DNA of 64,000 nt from assembly GCF_032062135.1 (NCBI RefSeq), contig NC_092859.1, forward strand, positions 91,785,783 through 91,849,782, given 5' to 3'. The stretch comes from Pyxicephalus adspersus. Taxonomy: Eukaryota > Chordata > Amphibia > Anura > Pyxicephalidae. Under the pieces are notes generated by a model. That model was not told the origin of the DNA and ran no database searches. It was given only the letters and a program-made list of their open reading frames with translations. Each line of letters opens with the position of its first letter. The first letter of the stretch is position 1. The translations under genes were made by a program, and so were the position numbers. This document shows, one piece after another, positions 37,686 through 48,000 of this stretch.

Positions 37686-38856
37686 TTAAAGCCTTAATAC
37701 CCAGTTATATTCTGTGCTTCTAGAAAAAACATCCAGCTTTTTCCTAAAGCAATCTATAGTAGTTTCTGAAACTATGCTGTTATTAAGTGTATGATCTACC
37801 AGAACCCCCAGATCCCTTTCCATTTCTGACTCCCCCAAATGTATTCCCCCTAGACAGTATGAAGCATGCATGTTGTTAGCTCCTACCGTGTTTCCCCGAA
37901 AGTAAGACCTACCCCGAAAATAAGACCTAGCACTTTTCCCCCAACCTGCCCTAATATAAGACCTACCCCGAAAATAAGACCTAGTGTGTTTTTGGAAGCC
38001 CAAAAAAATATAAGACAGTGTCTTATTTTCGGGGAAACACGGTAGGTGAATAAATTTACATTTATCTATATTAAATGTCATTTGCCACTTGGCTGCCCAA
38101 TCAAACAGTACATCCAGGTCTGCTTGTAGATTATAGACATCCTGTATGGACTTAATTCCATTACATAGTTTGGTTTCATCTGCAAACACAGAAATGGTAC
38201 TTTTAATCCCAAACTCTATATCATTTATAAAGATGTTAAACAGTAAAGGTCCCAACACTGAACCCTGGGGTACACCACTAATAACCTTAGACCATTCAGA
38301 GTATGAATCATTAACTACAACTCTCTGGATGCGATCTTTAAGCCAGTTCTCTATCCATTTACAGATTGACTTTTCTAAACCTATCAACCCTAACTTGCAT
38401 ATTAACTGTCTGTGGGGTACGGTGTCAAATGCTTTAGCAAAGTCCAAGTACACTATATCAACTGCTATTCTACTGTCTACCTGTTTACTTTCTTCCTCAT
38501 AAAAAGAGAGTAAATTTGTTTGACAACTTCTGTCTTTCTTGAAGCCATGCTGACTATCACTTATAATATTATTTTCTAGCAGAAACTCATCTTTGTGGTT
38601 CATTATCAAACTCTCTAGGACCTTTCCAACTATGGACCCTAAATTAACAGGTCTGTAGTAACCTGGTAATGACTTTTTTGAAGATAGGAACCACATTGGC
38701 CTTACGCCAATCCATCGATACGTTGCCAGTGACTGAAGAGGCTCTAAAAGCTAGAAATAATGGCTTTGAAATACCTGAGCTCTGCTCTTTGAGGACATGT
38801 GGATGTAATTCATCAGGTCCTGGTGTCAACCTTAATTTTTCACAGCTGTTTCTCAA
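37686..38856 (-). pseudogene. CR1/L2-type reverse transcriptase, frameshifted and mutated
   Basis: Two minus-strand pieces overlap at 38644-38696 in different frames, so one frameshift separates them. The upstream piece contains TPGPDELHPHVLKE and DWRKANVVPIFKK, the standard entry to the RT domain. The 336-residue downstream piece (38696-37686) contains YYRPVNLGSIVGKVLE (14-29), the QHGFKKDRSCQTNL fingers region (49-62), motif A YLDFAKAFDTVPH (83-95), motif B SGVPQGSVLGPLLFN (140-154), and motif C as FADETKL (171-177). The family consensus at motif C is FADD, so the second catalytic aspartate is glutamate here. Residues about 219-271 come from the inserted MITE; after it the LINE resumes with ERDLGVLVDHTL and ends at the family's usual C-terminus. 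It would not be active. Confidence 0.85.
37886..38042. mobile_element. Mariner-like MITE inserted in the LINE ORF
   Basis: The ends ccgtgtttccccgaaa and ttttcggggaaacacgg are inverted copies, flanked on both sides by TA (37884-37885 and 38043-38044), which fits Tc1/mariner-type insertion. The interior repeats aagacctaccccgaaaat. At 157 bp it is non-autonomous. The insertion plus duplicated TA adds 159 bp, a multiple of three, and the minus-strand frame of the LINE reads through it without a stop. Confidence 0.85.
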
Positions 38857-39475
38857 TCATATCAATTCTGAGCCATTGTGACTCATTTAAGGCAGTGACA
38901 TTGCTATTGTGAATTTAGACATGAGCTCTGCCATTTTCCTTCGTGTACACAGAGCTCAAAAAAGTGTTTAGTAAATCTGCCTTGTCTTTATCCTCAGTTA
39001 CCAACCCAGCGACATCCTTTAGGGGCCTACATGCTCATACCTGATCTTTTTGCTATTAATATATTTAAAATTTTGGGAGGTTTGTCTTACTTTCCTTTGC
39101 AATCTGTTCTTCATTTTGAAGTTTTGCACATTATTTCTCCTTTTTACATATTTTGTTATATTCTTAATAGTTTTCAAATGATGAAAGTGATCCTTCATTT
39201 TTAAATTTTTGTCATGTCATGTCCTTATCTTATGTCTTTTTTAACATCAGTTGTGAGCCACATAGGTTTTATTTTAGCCTCTTAAACGTATTACCCATTG
39301 GAATATATTTTTCAGTGTTCTTTTGTAGAACAGACTTGAAACATTCTCATTTGCTCTCTTAAAATTTAATGTTTTAATCTTTCCTGTTTTTGCTTCCTTT
39401 TTACAGCTAACATTAAATGAAATCATGCATATCCTCATTGATTTTTCAATATAGAAAATTATCATGGAGGCAGCT

Positions 39476-40951
39476 GTTGTTGACCATCTCTTTCTACCTC
39501 TACTTCACAAATGCAAAACAAGGTCTTTTGATCTCTTCCTTGGCAGATTTACATTAGCAAATATCACATTTAAAAAGCAGACTTTTCACCCTCCCAAAGA
39601 CACCAGTCTAACCAATTAGATATATGACTTGGTATCTTGGCCACAAGATAAAAGGGGTCCACAAGATATTCATATGTTAAAAAACTGCCCCATTAATAGG
39701 CAGGCATGATAGAATTTACGGAAAAATGTAAATAATGTTTTTTTTTCCAATAAGTGGATGAATACATTAATCAAAGAATGGGAGAAGAAGCATGGGAGTC
39801 TGAAAGGAACCCTGTACTATAGTGGGATTCATTTTACAAGTGGAAGTCAACATGGAGAGCCTAGAAGACCATAATAAAGTTGGTGGATGTGCACTTTTTA
39901 TATTTTTTGTATGTTTTTGTATGTAAGGAATTTTTGGACCCCTCTGCCAGTTTGCTGGACCAAGGGAAGGCACAGGTAAGCTATACATAAACATTTAAAA
40001 TGTCCTTCTCTATTTGGCCCATTAAGCCTTTTGCTCTTGCTTGACATAATTTTCTTTATGCTAAATGCAAAATATTCTGATATCAGTATAGTGGAAGGTG
40101 AGCACACCACTGACTCTTTTATTATGGTAAAACCAGTCACATTTCTGTTGTACTAAGCTGGTGCCTTTTGTGGAGGGGGCCTCACTTTTTACACCTTCTA
40201 AGTCCACACATGATCTCTAAAAAAGATATTTGAAGTTTTGCTTATCTCTGGTTACTTCAACTTACTTGGTAGATTTACTGGGCAGATAAGAAAAAAAACT
40301 GCTTATTGCACATGAACTAAAGATATTCTATTTAATGAAAACCGTGTTTATAAAGCGTTTAAGGCTCAATGATGGATAGAACTGGAACAGAAAATCTCCA
40401 GATCCAGCTTTGCTGTGCTAGGTTGCTCTTTAGTCAGATGCAAATCCATTTTTCTATGGTACAGAGAAAAGTTCATTTCAATTTAAATACCAGGGAGATC
40501 TTATTCAAAGCTTGAAATTCTTCATAGCAGATTTGCTAAATCCATCTGAAAATCAATAAATCCAATGAAAGCTCTTTTTCAGCTTGGATTTCCAAAATCC
40601 AACAAAATGACTTTTTAGTAATAATAGAGTAAAGTGTCCCAGAAGCACCGGTTGAAGTGCCCCAGATCTAAACAGATCTGACTTCTGTTACTGTACAGGG
40701 AAAATATACCGTTTCCAAAGATTTTATATTTTAAAGTAACATATACATAGCTTACTCTACCCAGACAGCACACATTTTCACATATTCATACAATTTACCC
40801 TTAGTTGTGTAAAAAGAAAAAATATCAGGGACTTTAAAATGTTAAAACGATAAAAAGTAGTGGGTAAGTGGGTGTACCAAGGTAATGGGGACATAAATGG
40901 AATGCAGTTATTAAAAACGCATTCGACAGCTTATTTTGGGCACAAGCTTTC
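39476..40951. other. Gene-free stretch
   Basis: No exon, RNA gene or shared repeat was noticed. Overlapping minus-strand frames at 39767-40140 show no domain. Confidence 0.4.
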
Positions 40952-40955
40952 TTAA

Positions 40956-41250
40956 AGTGGAACTAAAGTGAAAATAAAAAATGACACTTTACTTCCGCAG
41001 ATACCTCGATCCCTCTGGAGCAGGATCCCCCCTGGTGTGGAGAAAGTTACGTGTACCGCCATTTTACTCCTTCTTCTTGTGTTTTCCGCCTACATCACCC
41101 AATCTCTCACTGTGCAGTAGTGGAATTGGGTGATGATGTATTTGTAAAAAAAAAAAGAAAAAACAAACCAAAAAAAAAGACATTTTTACTTTATATAGAA
41201 GGGTTACTTACCCTTCTATATAAAGTAAAAATTGTGGTGATAGGTTTGCT
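40956..41250 (-). mobile_element. cctcctgggat repeat family relative, copy 3, TTAA-flanked
   Basis: TTAA lies at 40952-40955 and 41251-41254, with agtggaact at the left end and aggtttgct at the right. Relative to 34107-34631 the order is inverted: a ccgccattttactccttctt block, then cctacatcacccaatctc and gtgcagtag, then an A-rich run and a strong hairpin. The hairpin (41182-41204 with 41210-41232) has 23 perfect pairs and a 5-base loop. The central cctcctggga palindrome is deleted in this copy. Confidence 0.6.
41182..41232. repeat. 23-bp perfect hairpin
   Basis: The arms atttttactttatatagaag... (41182-41204) and 41210-41232 are exact reverse complements around tactt. It is the subterminal hairpin of the surrounding repeat; related but imperfect hairpins occur at about 34129-34171 and 47570-47602. 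Confidence 0.9.
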
Positions 41251-41502
41251 TTAATATCAAACCTTTATCAGGTCAAAGCAGTACTAACACACAGAGAAAT
41301 AAACATGCTAAGCCAAAGATACATTTTTATATAGATTCTGCCAGATTCCTGTTAGCATATCATGTTCTGTGTTCCCTGCCTTTTCTGACTGATACCAATT
41401 AGCACTGTTCCAAGTTGACTGTGTAAACTACATAACAACTCCACCATACATAAAAACAGTTGGGGAGTTTCTTTGTCTAAAAACACACATTTTGCCCTAG
41501 AT

Positions 41503-41764
41503 CACTGTTTCCTGACCTTTTTAACATGGGGGAACCCTTGTAAAGTAACTTTAAGGTTTTAGGAAAATCCTGCTATAATTCACAGCACACTGGTGTGGTG
41601 GTCAGTGGGAAAAAATGCCTATTATATTGCCATCCATTTTAAAGACTGTCATCATTACAGAAAGCCAAAAAGATCATTTGTTAAACTGACCTGAAAAGCA
41701 AGGATTACTCATTGCTCAAGGAACCCCTAACAACCTTTAGAGGAACCCTGGTTGAAAATCATTG
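41503..41764. mobile_element. hAT-type MITE
   Basis: The ends cactgtttcctgacc and ggttgaaaatcattg are imperfect inverted copies. The flanks ccctagat and tcctagag agree at 6 of 8 positions, a worn 8-bp duplication. The interior (tcattgctcaaggaacccct, gtggtggtcagtgg) is shared with 43400-43632, and the end with 27032-27311. Confidence 0.7.
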
Positions 41765-42916
41765 TCCTAGAGAGATAACATTGTTCCTCCATAGACTACA
41801 GTAAGTGAGTGCTGTCTCTCTAGGATGGGATGTATATTACTGGCAATAACTCCAGGTAAACATAAATACTTAAGTATAGGTAAGGGGCAAAAAATAAATG
41901 TACTTTACTATAATACAGACTTCCTTTAAGTAGTGCAATTAAAAGAGAATATTTTTTAAGATTTATACTTTAGAGGTTTGTTTTCATAATTTCCATGTGG
42001 GCTTAAATTATTTTTTAATCTTTACATCTTCGAGAATATCACGCAATCACATATATGGATCCTTCCTGCAGATTGTGCACAGGATAGTATAACATCACTC
42101 TCCTTACTGTAAGCAAGTGTTAAGTCCTCAGCTTCCATGAAAGGCATTAGCTTTTATTAAAAAGCAGATGCATTTCCCTGGTTGGAAGAAAAGCTATTGA
42201 TTTACCTTGAAGGAATTTGAGCACATCAGAAAACATTGTAGCTAATATTAAAGTGCTTCTGGAAATATTTACCCTGATATTATGAAATAGACAGTTAATA
42301 TTTCCTCAACCTCTCTTTTGACATTTACTCTCATCTACTGCACACAAAAATAAAATCAATATGTAATCTTTTTCACAAATGTAAGAGCAACTATAATGCA
42401 TTCTACTAGGATAGAAGATTCAGTAAAATGAAGTTTTTGAACTTCTATCAGGTCATTGTTTGAACACAGTTGTGCAGTCTTTTAAAGTAAAACAATGAGG
42501 ATTGAGTAAGAGGTAATTGTATGAGATGGAGCGCTGATATGCGATCTACACACAATTTTAAAAGCTAAAGAGAAGTAAAACAAATATAATAAGATTATAT
42601 TGAGAATATTATTTATTAGGAGTTTTAGGCAACAAATAGAAATATTGAAATTTAGGCCCAATTCTGAAAAAAGAGGAATAATTTAGGTTTATAAGTTTAT
42701 ACAGGTTTAAGTTTATAAATATACTGCTTTACTGACCTTAACACAGTCTTAGCTGAAAATAAATAAAAACACAAAGTTTCTGTGGATCAGATAACTTAGA
42801 GCCCAAATAAGGACACAGAATTAATTACACAAGATGCACAATGTATTCATAGTTTAACCTCTATAGTTTATGAAGAACCAGCTCTTATTTACAGTGTCCA
42901 TTGTATTCTAACTAAC
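41765..42916. other. AT-rich stretch, nothing recognised
   Basis: No exon, RNA gene or shared repeat was noticed. Confidence 0.4.
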
Positions 42917-42919
42917 TTA

Positions 42920-43341
42920 AGCTACGTACACACTTCCAATTATTATCGTTGGAACGATCCTGCACGATATCTGCGAACGATCGTATAGCACCGATCCTGT
43001 ACATACAGATAACGACATGATCGTTCGCAGATATTGTACACACGATAGATGCGATCGTTTGAATGATACAGGAAGTGATGTGCACCACAGGAAGTAAGCG
43101 AACGTTCGTTCACCGCGCATGCTCAGACCATGGACGATAAATGAACGATCGTACACACGATAGATGGTCAACGATCGTCGTCCAATCCGATCCGCCGGTC
43201 CGGTCGTTCATTTCCAACGACTATCCTCGTTCATCGGCGTCGTTGGTTACTTTTTTTACGAACGATTTTTGCCCAATCGATCGTTCGTCGTTCGTTCGTC
43301 GTTCATTTCCAACGATAAAAATTGGAAGTGTGTACGCAGCT
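42920..43341. mobile_element. Harbinger-like MITE, CpG-rich
   Basis: The 35-base ends (42920-42954 and 43307-43341) are inverted copies with two mismatches and contain cgtacacacttccaat. The flanks are TTA on both sides (42917-42919, 43342-43344), the duplication length and pattern expected for PIF/Harbinger elements. The interior is filled with acgatcg, cgaacgatcg and cgttcgt words and is far richer in CpG than the rest of the window. It has no transposase-like ORF. Superfamily assignment rests on the TTA duplication alone. Confidence 0.8.
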
Positions 43342-43399
43342 TTAGTAAAGCACCCCTTGTGATAATGAGAATAGTGGCACAAAGCATTGTAGTGTGAGT

Positions 43400-43632
43400 G
43401 TGTGGGAGAACACTTGAAATAACTTCCAAGTCCTATAGAAGCCCTGCTATGATTACTATATCTTATGGTACACTTGCATGGTGGTCTGAATACCATTGCT
43501 GGCTACTTGAAAAATTATCACCCTTATGGACAACCAAATAGATTATTGGAGTCAGTTAGATTGAGAGGCATATATTGATCATTGCTCAAGGAAACATTAG
43601 CAACCCCTGGAAGAACCCTAGGGTTCTCTTTT
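43400..43632 (+). mobile_element. hAT-type MITE remnant
   Basis: The order gggagaacacttgaaataac, gccctgctatgattac, ttgcatggtggtc, tcattgctcaaggaaac and ctggaagaaccct parallels the element at 41503-41764. Both termini are lost, so the borders are approximate. Confidence 0.6.
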
Positions 43633-45263
43633 CCTACATCTATTATAAATCCCCAAAATAGTGGTGCCTCACAGGACACACTTTTAGGATCTGCAGACAG
43701 TAAAGCTTAAGGTAATTATAAACTATACTAAAAAATAAGAAGACATTTGTATTTTGTTGTTTTAACTTTACAATATATGCTTGCTTGCTTAACTGAAAGA
43801 GGTAAAAAACAGAAATCCAGATGCCTTATGGAAACCTATTAATGTAATACCTGTAGGAATATCAAGTTGTAGGGACAGACATACAAACAAAACATTTTAG
43901 GAAAAAAAACAAAACAAAAAAAATGCACCCCTGGCTGCAATATTCTCCTCCTCTCTGATGCTGTCACTGACAGTACCTTTTTTCTGCCACAAGATGTCAT
44001 TAGCTTTTTGAGTAGAATGGCACCACAGCTTGGAAGAATGTGAGCACCACAAAGCCCTGCACTTACATTCTATAATAAAAAGAGGGACTCCTAAATAATC
44101 AGTACTGCTCTCTACAACATCATAAGGTATTATTATTATCAATAATTGCACAGACCTATTTACATGATGCTGTTGCTTACATATTGATTAAATAAAGGTT
44201 GATTTAAGAATGGTAAAATGGACTAGATGAAAAGTAAAATATTTCTGATATACAAGCTATATCAATAAATATACATTATTATACATGTGATTGCTTTGCA
44301 TTGTTAGACTTTGAACAACCACAACTACATAATAATTGAAAAAGGGAAACAGCTATTAATGTACATTTCTTTCTTTGTGCCCGAGTCATAAAGAAAACAA
44401 AAAAACATACTTCTTTTCCATTTTGCAGCTGCTACACAATATTGGCAGAAACAGCAATAAGAAATTACAGGAATGATTGCTATCCCAAACCAAACTGTAC
44501 TTTGAATAAATATATGGACATGTTTTGACAAGCAGTGTAATTACATTTTATGGGATTTATCAGTTTGATGTCTCAATTTTGTTATTACTTTTGATAATAA
44601 ATTTATCTGTGCCATATTTTTTATACAATGCAGAATACACACATGTCCAGCACTTCGGCTTTAGTTTGTTTCTATATATTAATAACTTAATACAGAAATC
44701 TTTATTGACAATGTAAGGAAATTAAATGTGACATTTTATTATTAGATTATTTATGTTCTTTTTTCAGTCCACATAATAACACACGCAAGAAAAAAACCCA
44801 GAATGAATTACATGAGAAGAAACATATATTGCAGGAATATTTTTTTGTAAAATTATTATATACAATGCTTTGTCTATTACTGTATACATTTGTAACTAGT
44901 TTCAGAGTAAAGGTAGACACAATGGTTTAAGATAAAGAAAAAATGTTTATGGAAGTTCAAAATATATGGTTTGTTACCAGAGTACAACCAAAAACAACCA
45001 AAAGGGAATATAGGGAAAGGCAGAATGGTTGCTAGAAACCAAACACAATAATTCACTAGGTAAGGGTAAACAATGTTTTTACACCTGACATTGGGAGGAG
45101 ATTATTACCAAGTATCCTAAATATTTCCCTTTATTTGGCCCTTATTAGTGGCATTGAACTTAACTGATTTATTTATTTATAATATTTTTTTTATGTTATA
45201 GTAAAAAAAGTACATATGTACTACCCTATGTAACTATTCAAAAAAATATTTAGGTAAAACTAT
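43633..45263. other. AT-rich stretch, nothing recognised
   Basis: No exon, RNA gene or shared repeat was noticed. Confidence 0.4.
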
Positions 45264-45432
45264 TGCCCCCGGAAAATTGACCTTAGGCTGTGTTATTGAC
45301 ATTTAATATGACATATGATAGGGACAATAAATTTGAGAGTCCCTTTGCTGGACAGTTAGTAACATGACTATGTCATGACTATGACTATGCAAAATATGTC
45401 AGCGCTAAATAAATACTAGTTAATAATAATAA
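45264..45432 (+). mobile_element. SINE, 5'-truncated
   Basis: This runs ggaaaattgaccttaggctg, gacatatgatagggac, ggacagttagtaacatgact, then gcaaaatatgtcagcgctaa and a TAATAATAATAAA tail. It is the body and tail of the same SINE seen inverted at 19596-19930, without the tRNA-like head. Confidence 0.7.
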
Positions 45433-45705
45433 AATATGTTAGCTTACAGAATACCTGTCATAATGTTTTCTGTAAAAATTGAAAGCATGTCAGATTCTGT
45501 ATTATGGTCCTTTTTTATTGCTGTCTTTGTCCTTATTAGCAATATTTAGACTCTATTGTTTCTGTCTAGGGACACTTTTTACCAACACAGATGAAATCTT
45601 TCTAAACAAGTATAACTAACAGCGATAAACACCTAATAAGAGATTCTATCCTTCTTCACTTTAAATTCAAAAGGGTTGAGGAAATTTATTGTCATCCCCA
45701 ACAAA

Positions 45706-45859
45706 GGGCCTGATTTATTACAGCTCACCAAGGCTAGAGGATATACATTTTCATCAGTGGAACTGGGTGATCCAGCAAACCTGGAATGGATTTCTCAAAA
45801 GTTAGCAAATGTTAGCAAATGTTTTCAGTTCTGGACCAGATCAATTCCAGGTTTGCTGC
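45706..45859. mobile_element. Foldback MITE, copy 4, right end missing
   Basis: It starts gggcctgatttattacagct and keeps the left arm, the centre with gttagcaaatg twice, and the beginning of the right arm (caattccaggtttgctg). The remaining right arm is absent. Confidence 0.8.
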
Positions 45860-45960
45860 AGGCATGCTTTTTATTTTTTCCAAACGTAATTAAATATAAA
45901 CTGATCTAAGTAAAAACCAACATGCTCGTTTTTATTTGATAATACGGGTATCCTGCTTTG

Positions 45961-46240
45961 ACTTGAGTTTAAACAATGAGCACAAAATGTGGCAGTCACA
46001 GCAAAGATTAAAAATTGCATGCAATAACATTTGCCAATAAAAACTGAACTTTTATGCATGGTTGTTGCCCACCAGGAGATGATGCTGTATCCTCATGTAA
46101 AAGTGTAACAAACTTTTTGATATCCAATGGCAAGAGTTTGTTACTCATATCAGAAGGCATCTATTGATGTGAACCATGTATAAACCAAGATTCTTTTTCC
46201 AACAGCATTTTGAGGAAGAGGAAATCTTGTTTTTTACTGG
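45961..46240 (-). mobile_element. TIR element related to 2385-2843
   Basis: On the minus strand, the part 46230-46060 matches 2411-2575, including the stem words gtaacaaactctt and tttgttacac. The end acttgagtttaaac at 45961-45974 corresponds to the terminus of the other copy. Part of the interior is deleted or diverged, and the other end is approximate. Confidence 0.55.
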
Positions 46241-46382
46241 AGTAAAAACATATTTTCTTAATAACTGAAGGTCATTGATGCCTTGATGACCATTTAAAAT
46301 GTATCAAAATATTTATTTATGTATGATATACAAGACCATTATTTGGGTGCACAGTTACAATAAATACTTCTTTTTTTAAATT

Positions 46383-46613
46383 ACAGGTAGTCCCAGAGTT
46401 AAAGACATCTGACATACGGACAACTCCTAGATAGGAATGGGGCTTCTCTGCTCGCTCATGTGCAATATGGAAGTTTAATGGGGGGAGGGGGCAGTTTGCA
46501 TAACTTCTGTCCTAATTGCATTTATTAAAAGTACCTGTTTCAACCTACATATAAATTCAACTTAAGAACAAACCTACAGTCCCTATCTCGTATGTAACCC
46601 AGGGACTACCTGT
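46383..46613. mobile_element. TIR element with acaggtagtccc ends
   Basis: The ends acaggtagtccc (46383-46394) and gggactacctgt (46602-46613) are perfect inverted copies. Longer imperfect pairing continues inward (gttaaagacatctgacatac against ctcgtatgtaaccc). At 231 bp it is a MITE. The flanking T/A bases do not give a clear duplication, so no superfamily is assigned. Confidence 0.75.
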
Positions 46614-47104
46614 TTAATGTAATTTTTTTAATGTTGTAATTAAAAATGACAAATACAATAATAAACAGATGGCACTACAGCTTGAAGGCAACAATGTTCA
46701 ATCACAGGCTTTTTTTTTAATATCTTTTGGCCCCCTATGTGACCACTATAATTGGTTGCTATGGGAAAGTGCATTTTGAGATGTTTTATTTTACACTTTT
46801 CATAATGTTAGTATCCAATACACGCCAAGTAATATTTGTAACAAACAAAGATCTTCCAGTTAGAATTAAAATATTCTGTCTCTTTGACTAATGAAAGCAA
46901 ATGAGTCCTTGCATGGGTTTAAGTCAGGATACTTTTGTCAGCAACCTACAGTATTTTTTTGGGATACCTACAGATGAAACAGGGTTTACTGTTGTTTTGG
47001 AGGCTATATGGGTGCCCATCAGTAGTCTACCTACCACTGGGAGCTGGGAGGCTATTTATAGCGGTTCACAGATTTAAAATGGATCTAAACCATTAAATAT
47101 AGCT
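46614..47104. other. Unremarkable stretch
   Basis: No exon, RNA gene or shared repeat was noticed. Confidence 0.4.
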
Positions 47105-47535
47105 AAAATTGTGATCAGGCAAGTTCTTAACAGAAGGAACAGGTTTCTTAGGCAAAAAATAACTTTATTTGCCTGATCACAATTTTCTTTAATTACACTC
47201 ACCTGCCCCCAATCTGTTGTGAGTGGCGCCATCTTTTTTTTTTTTTTTTTTTACCTCTACCGGATTGCAATGTTTAGTAATCTTGATTGGCTGGGCTGAT
47301 TAAGTCTTGCAAATGTGCATGGAGTTCATTGTCCTTGTAGTTCTGTCAGTCCCGGCAGCCCCAGGATACCATAGCACATCACAGCCTCATACGCTGGTCA
47401 GTGCATGCTCAACATTTTCTTAAGTGCAAACAGGCAGATTGGTAATGCAGAAGTGTCATCCCCTGTCCCTTCTGCAATAATGAACCTGCCTAACTGAACT
47501 TCCTTCTTTTTTGAGTAACTAAAGTTCCGCCTAAA
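47105..47535. mobile_element. Repeat with 18-bp internal inverted pair, part of a TTAA-type element
   Basis: Bases 47105-47122 and 47169-47186 are perfect inverted copies of aaaattgtgatcaggcaa around a 46-base loop. Downstream come acactcacctgcccccaatc, a ggcgccatctt block with a 19-base T run (47234-47252), and an end ctaaagttccgcctaa. The borders and family are inferred from recalled frog repeats and from the shared aaagt-type end; no second copy lies in the window. Confidence 0.45.
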
Positions 47536-48000
47536 GCATACCTAAACTCAGACATTTCACTTTACGTAAAAGGGTAGACAACCTTTTTATGTAAGGTAAA
47601 AATTCTTTTTGGTTTTTTTTTTATAGGTGCAACACCTTTCTTTTTTTTTAAAAAAAAGGGGTGCAGCACTGCTCCCTAATTTTCGGCCGCCTAGGCAGTC
47701 GAGAATGAATGGGAGCGCAGAGCCTCCTTGGATGCCCCAGGCTCTTGGGTGCTCCTTTTGCGCTTGCCCAAGCATCTTGGGCATGTGCAGAAGGACCCTT
47801 TTTGAGCAAGGAGAAAAATGTGCAGTGCACCCATGCGCAGTGAGATCAGCAAATTTGTTTTCATCCTACAGCACCTGATCTCGTGCCTGGGTCGGATGAC
47901 GTATGATGAAGAATAGAAGAATAGAAGACGAAGACGGGGTTGGGTGGAGGGCCGGCTCCGGGACAGATGCCAGGACGACGCGGGACCTGATGTAGTTCAC
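47536..48000 (+). mobile_element. cctcctgggat repeat family, copy 4
   Basis: The order matches 34107-34631: tttacgtaaaagggtagaca and its imperfect hairpin, gtgcaacacc with T/A runs, gggagcgcagagcctccttg and a mirrored block, gggcatgtgcagaagg, gcgcagtgagatc, cacctgatctcgtgcctggg, and a purine block with gaagacgaagac. The right terminus is not recognisable and the left end seems to abut the previous element at ctaaag. Confidence 0.6.

Larger units (their letters stand above)
37450..39475 (-). mobile_element. CR1/L2-type LINE, 5'-truncated, carrying a nested MITE
   Basis: On the minus strand this runs from decayed ORF2 sequence (about 39475 to 38860) through a readable RT (38856-37686) to a 3' untranslated region ending near 37450. 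The 3' region (ggaatcaggaaggatttttt, then gccttcttctgg and tgggttttatatatggg) matches the LINE tail at 55040-55485, so both belong to one family. A MITE of 157 bp (37886-38042) sits inside the ORF. The borders at both ends are approximate because the flanks have drifted. Confidence 0.8.

Noticed and set aside
43141..43496. Arg/Ser-rich open frames on both strands around 43.2 kb
   Set aside because: They are translations of the acgatcg-rich Harbinger-like MITE.
47587..47878. Overlapping open frames around 47.6-47.9 kb
   Set aside because: They fall in copy 4 of the cctcctgggat repeat and have no domain.
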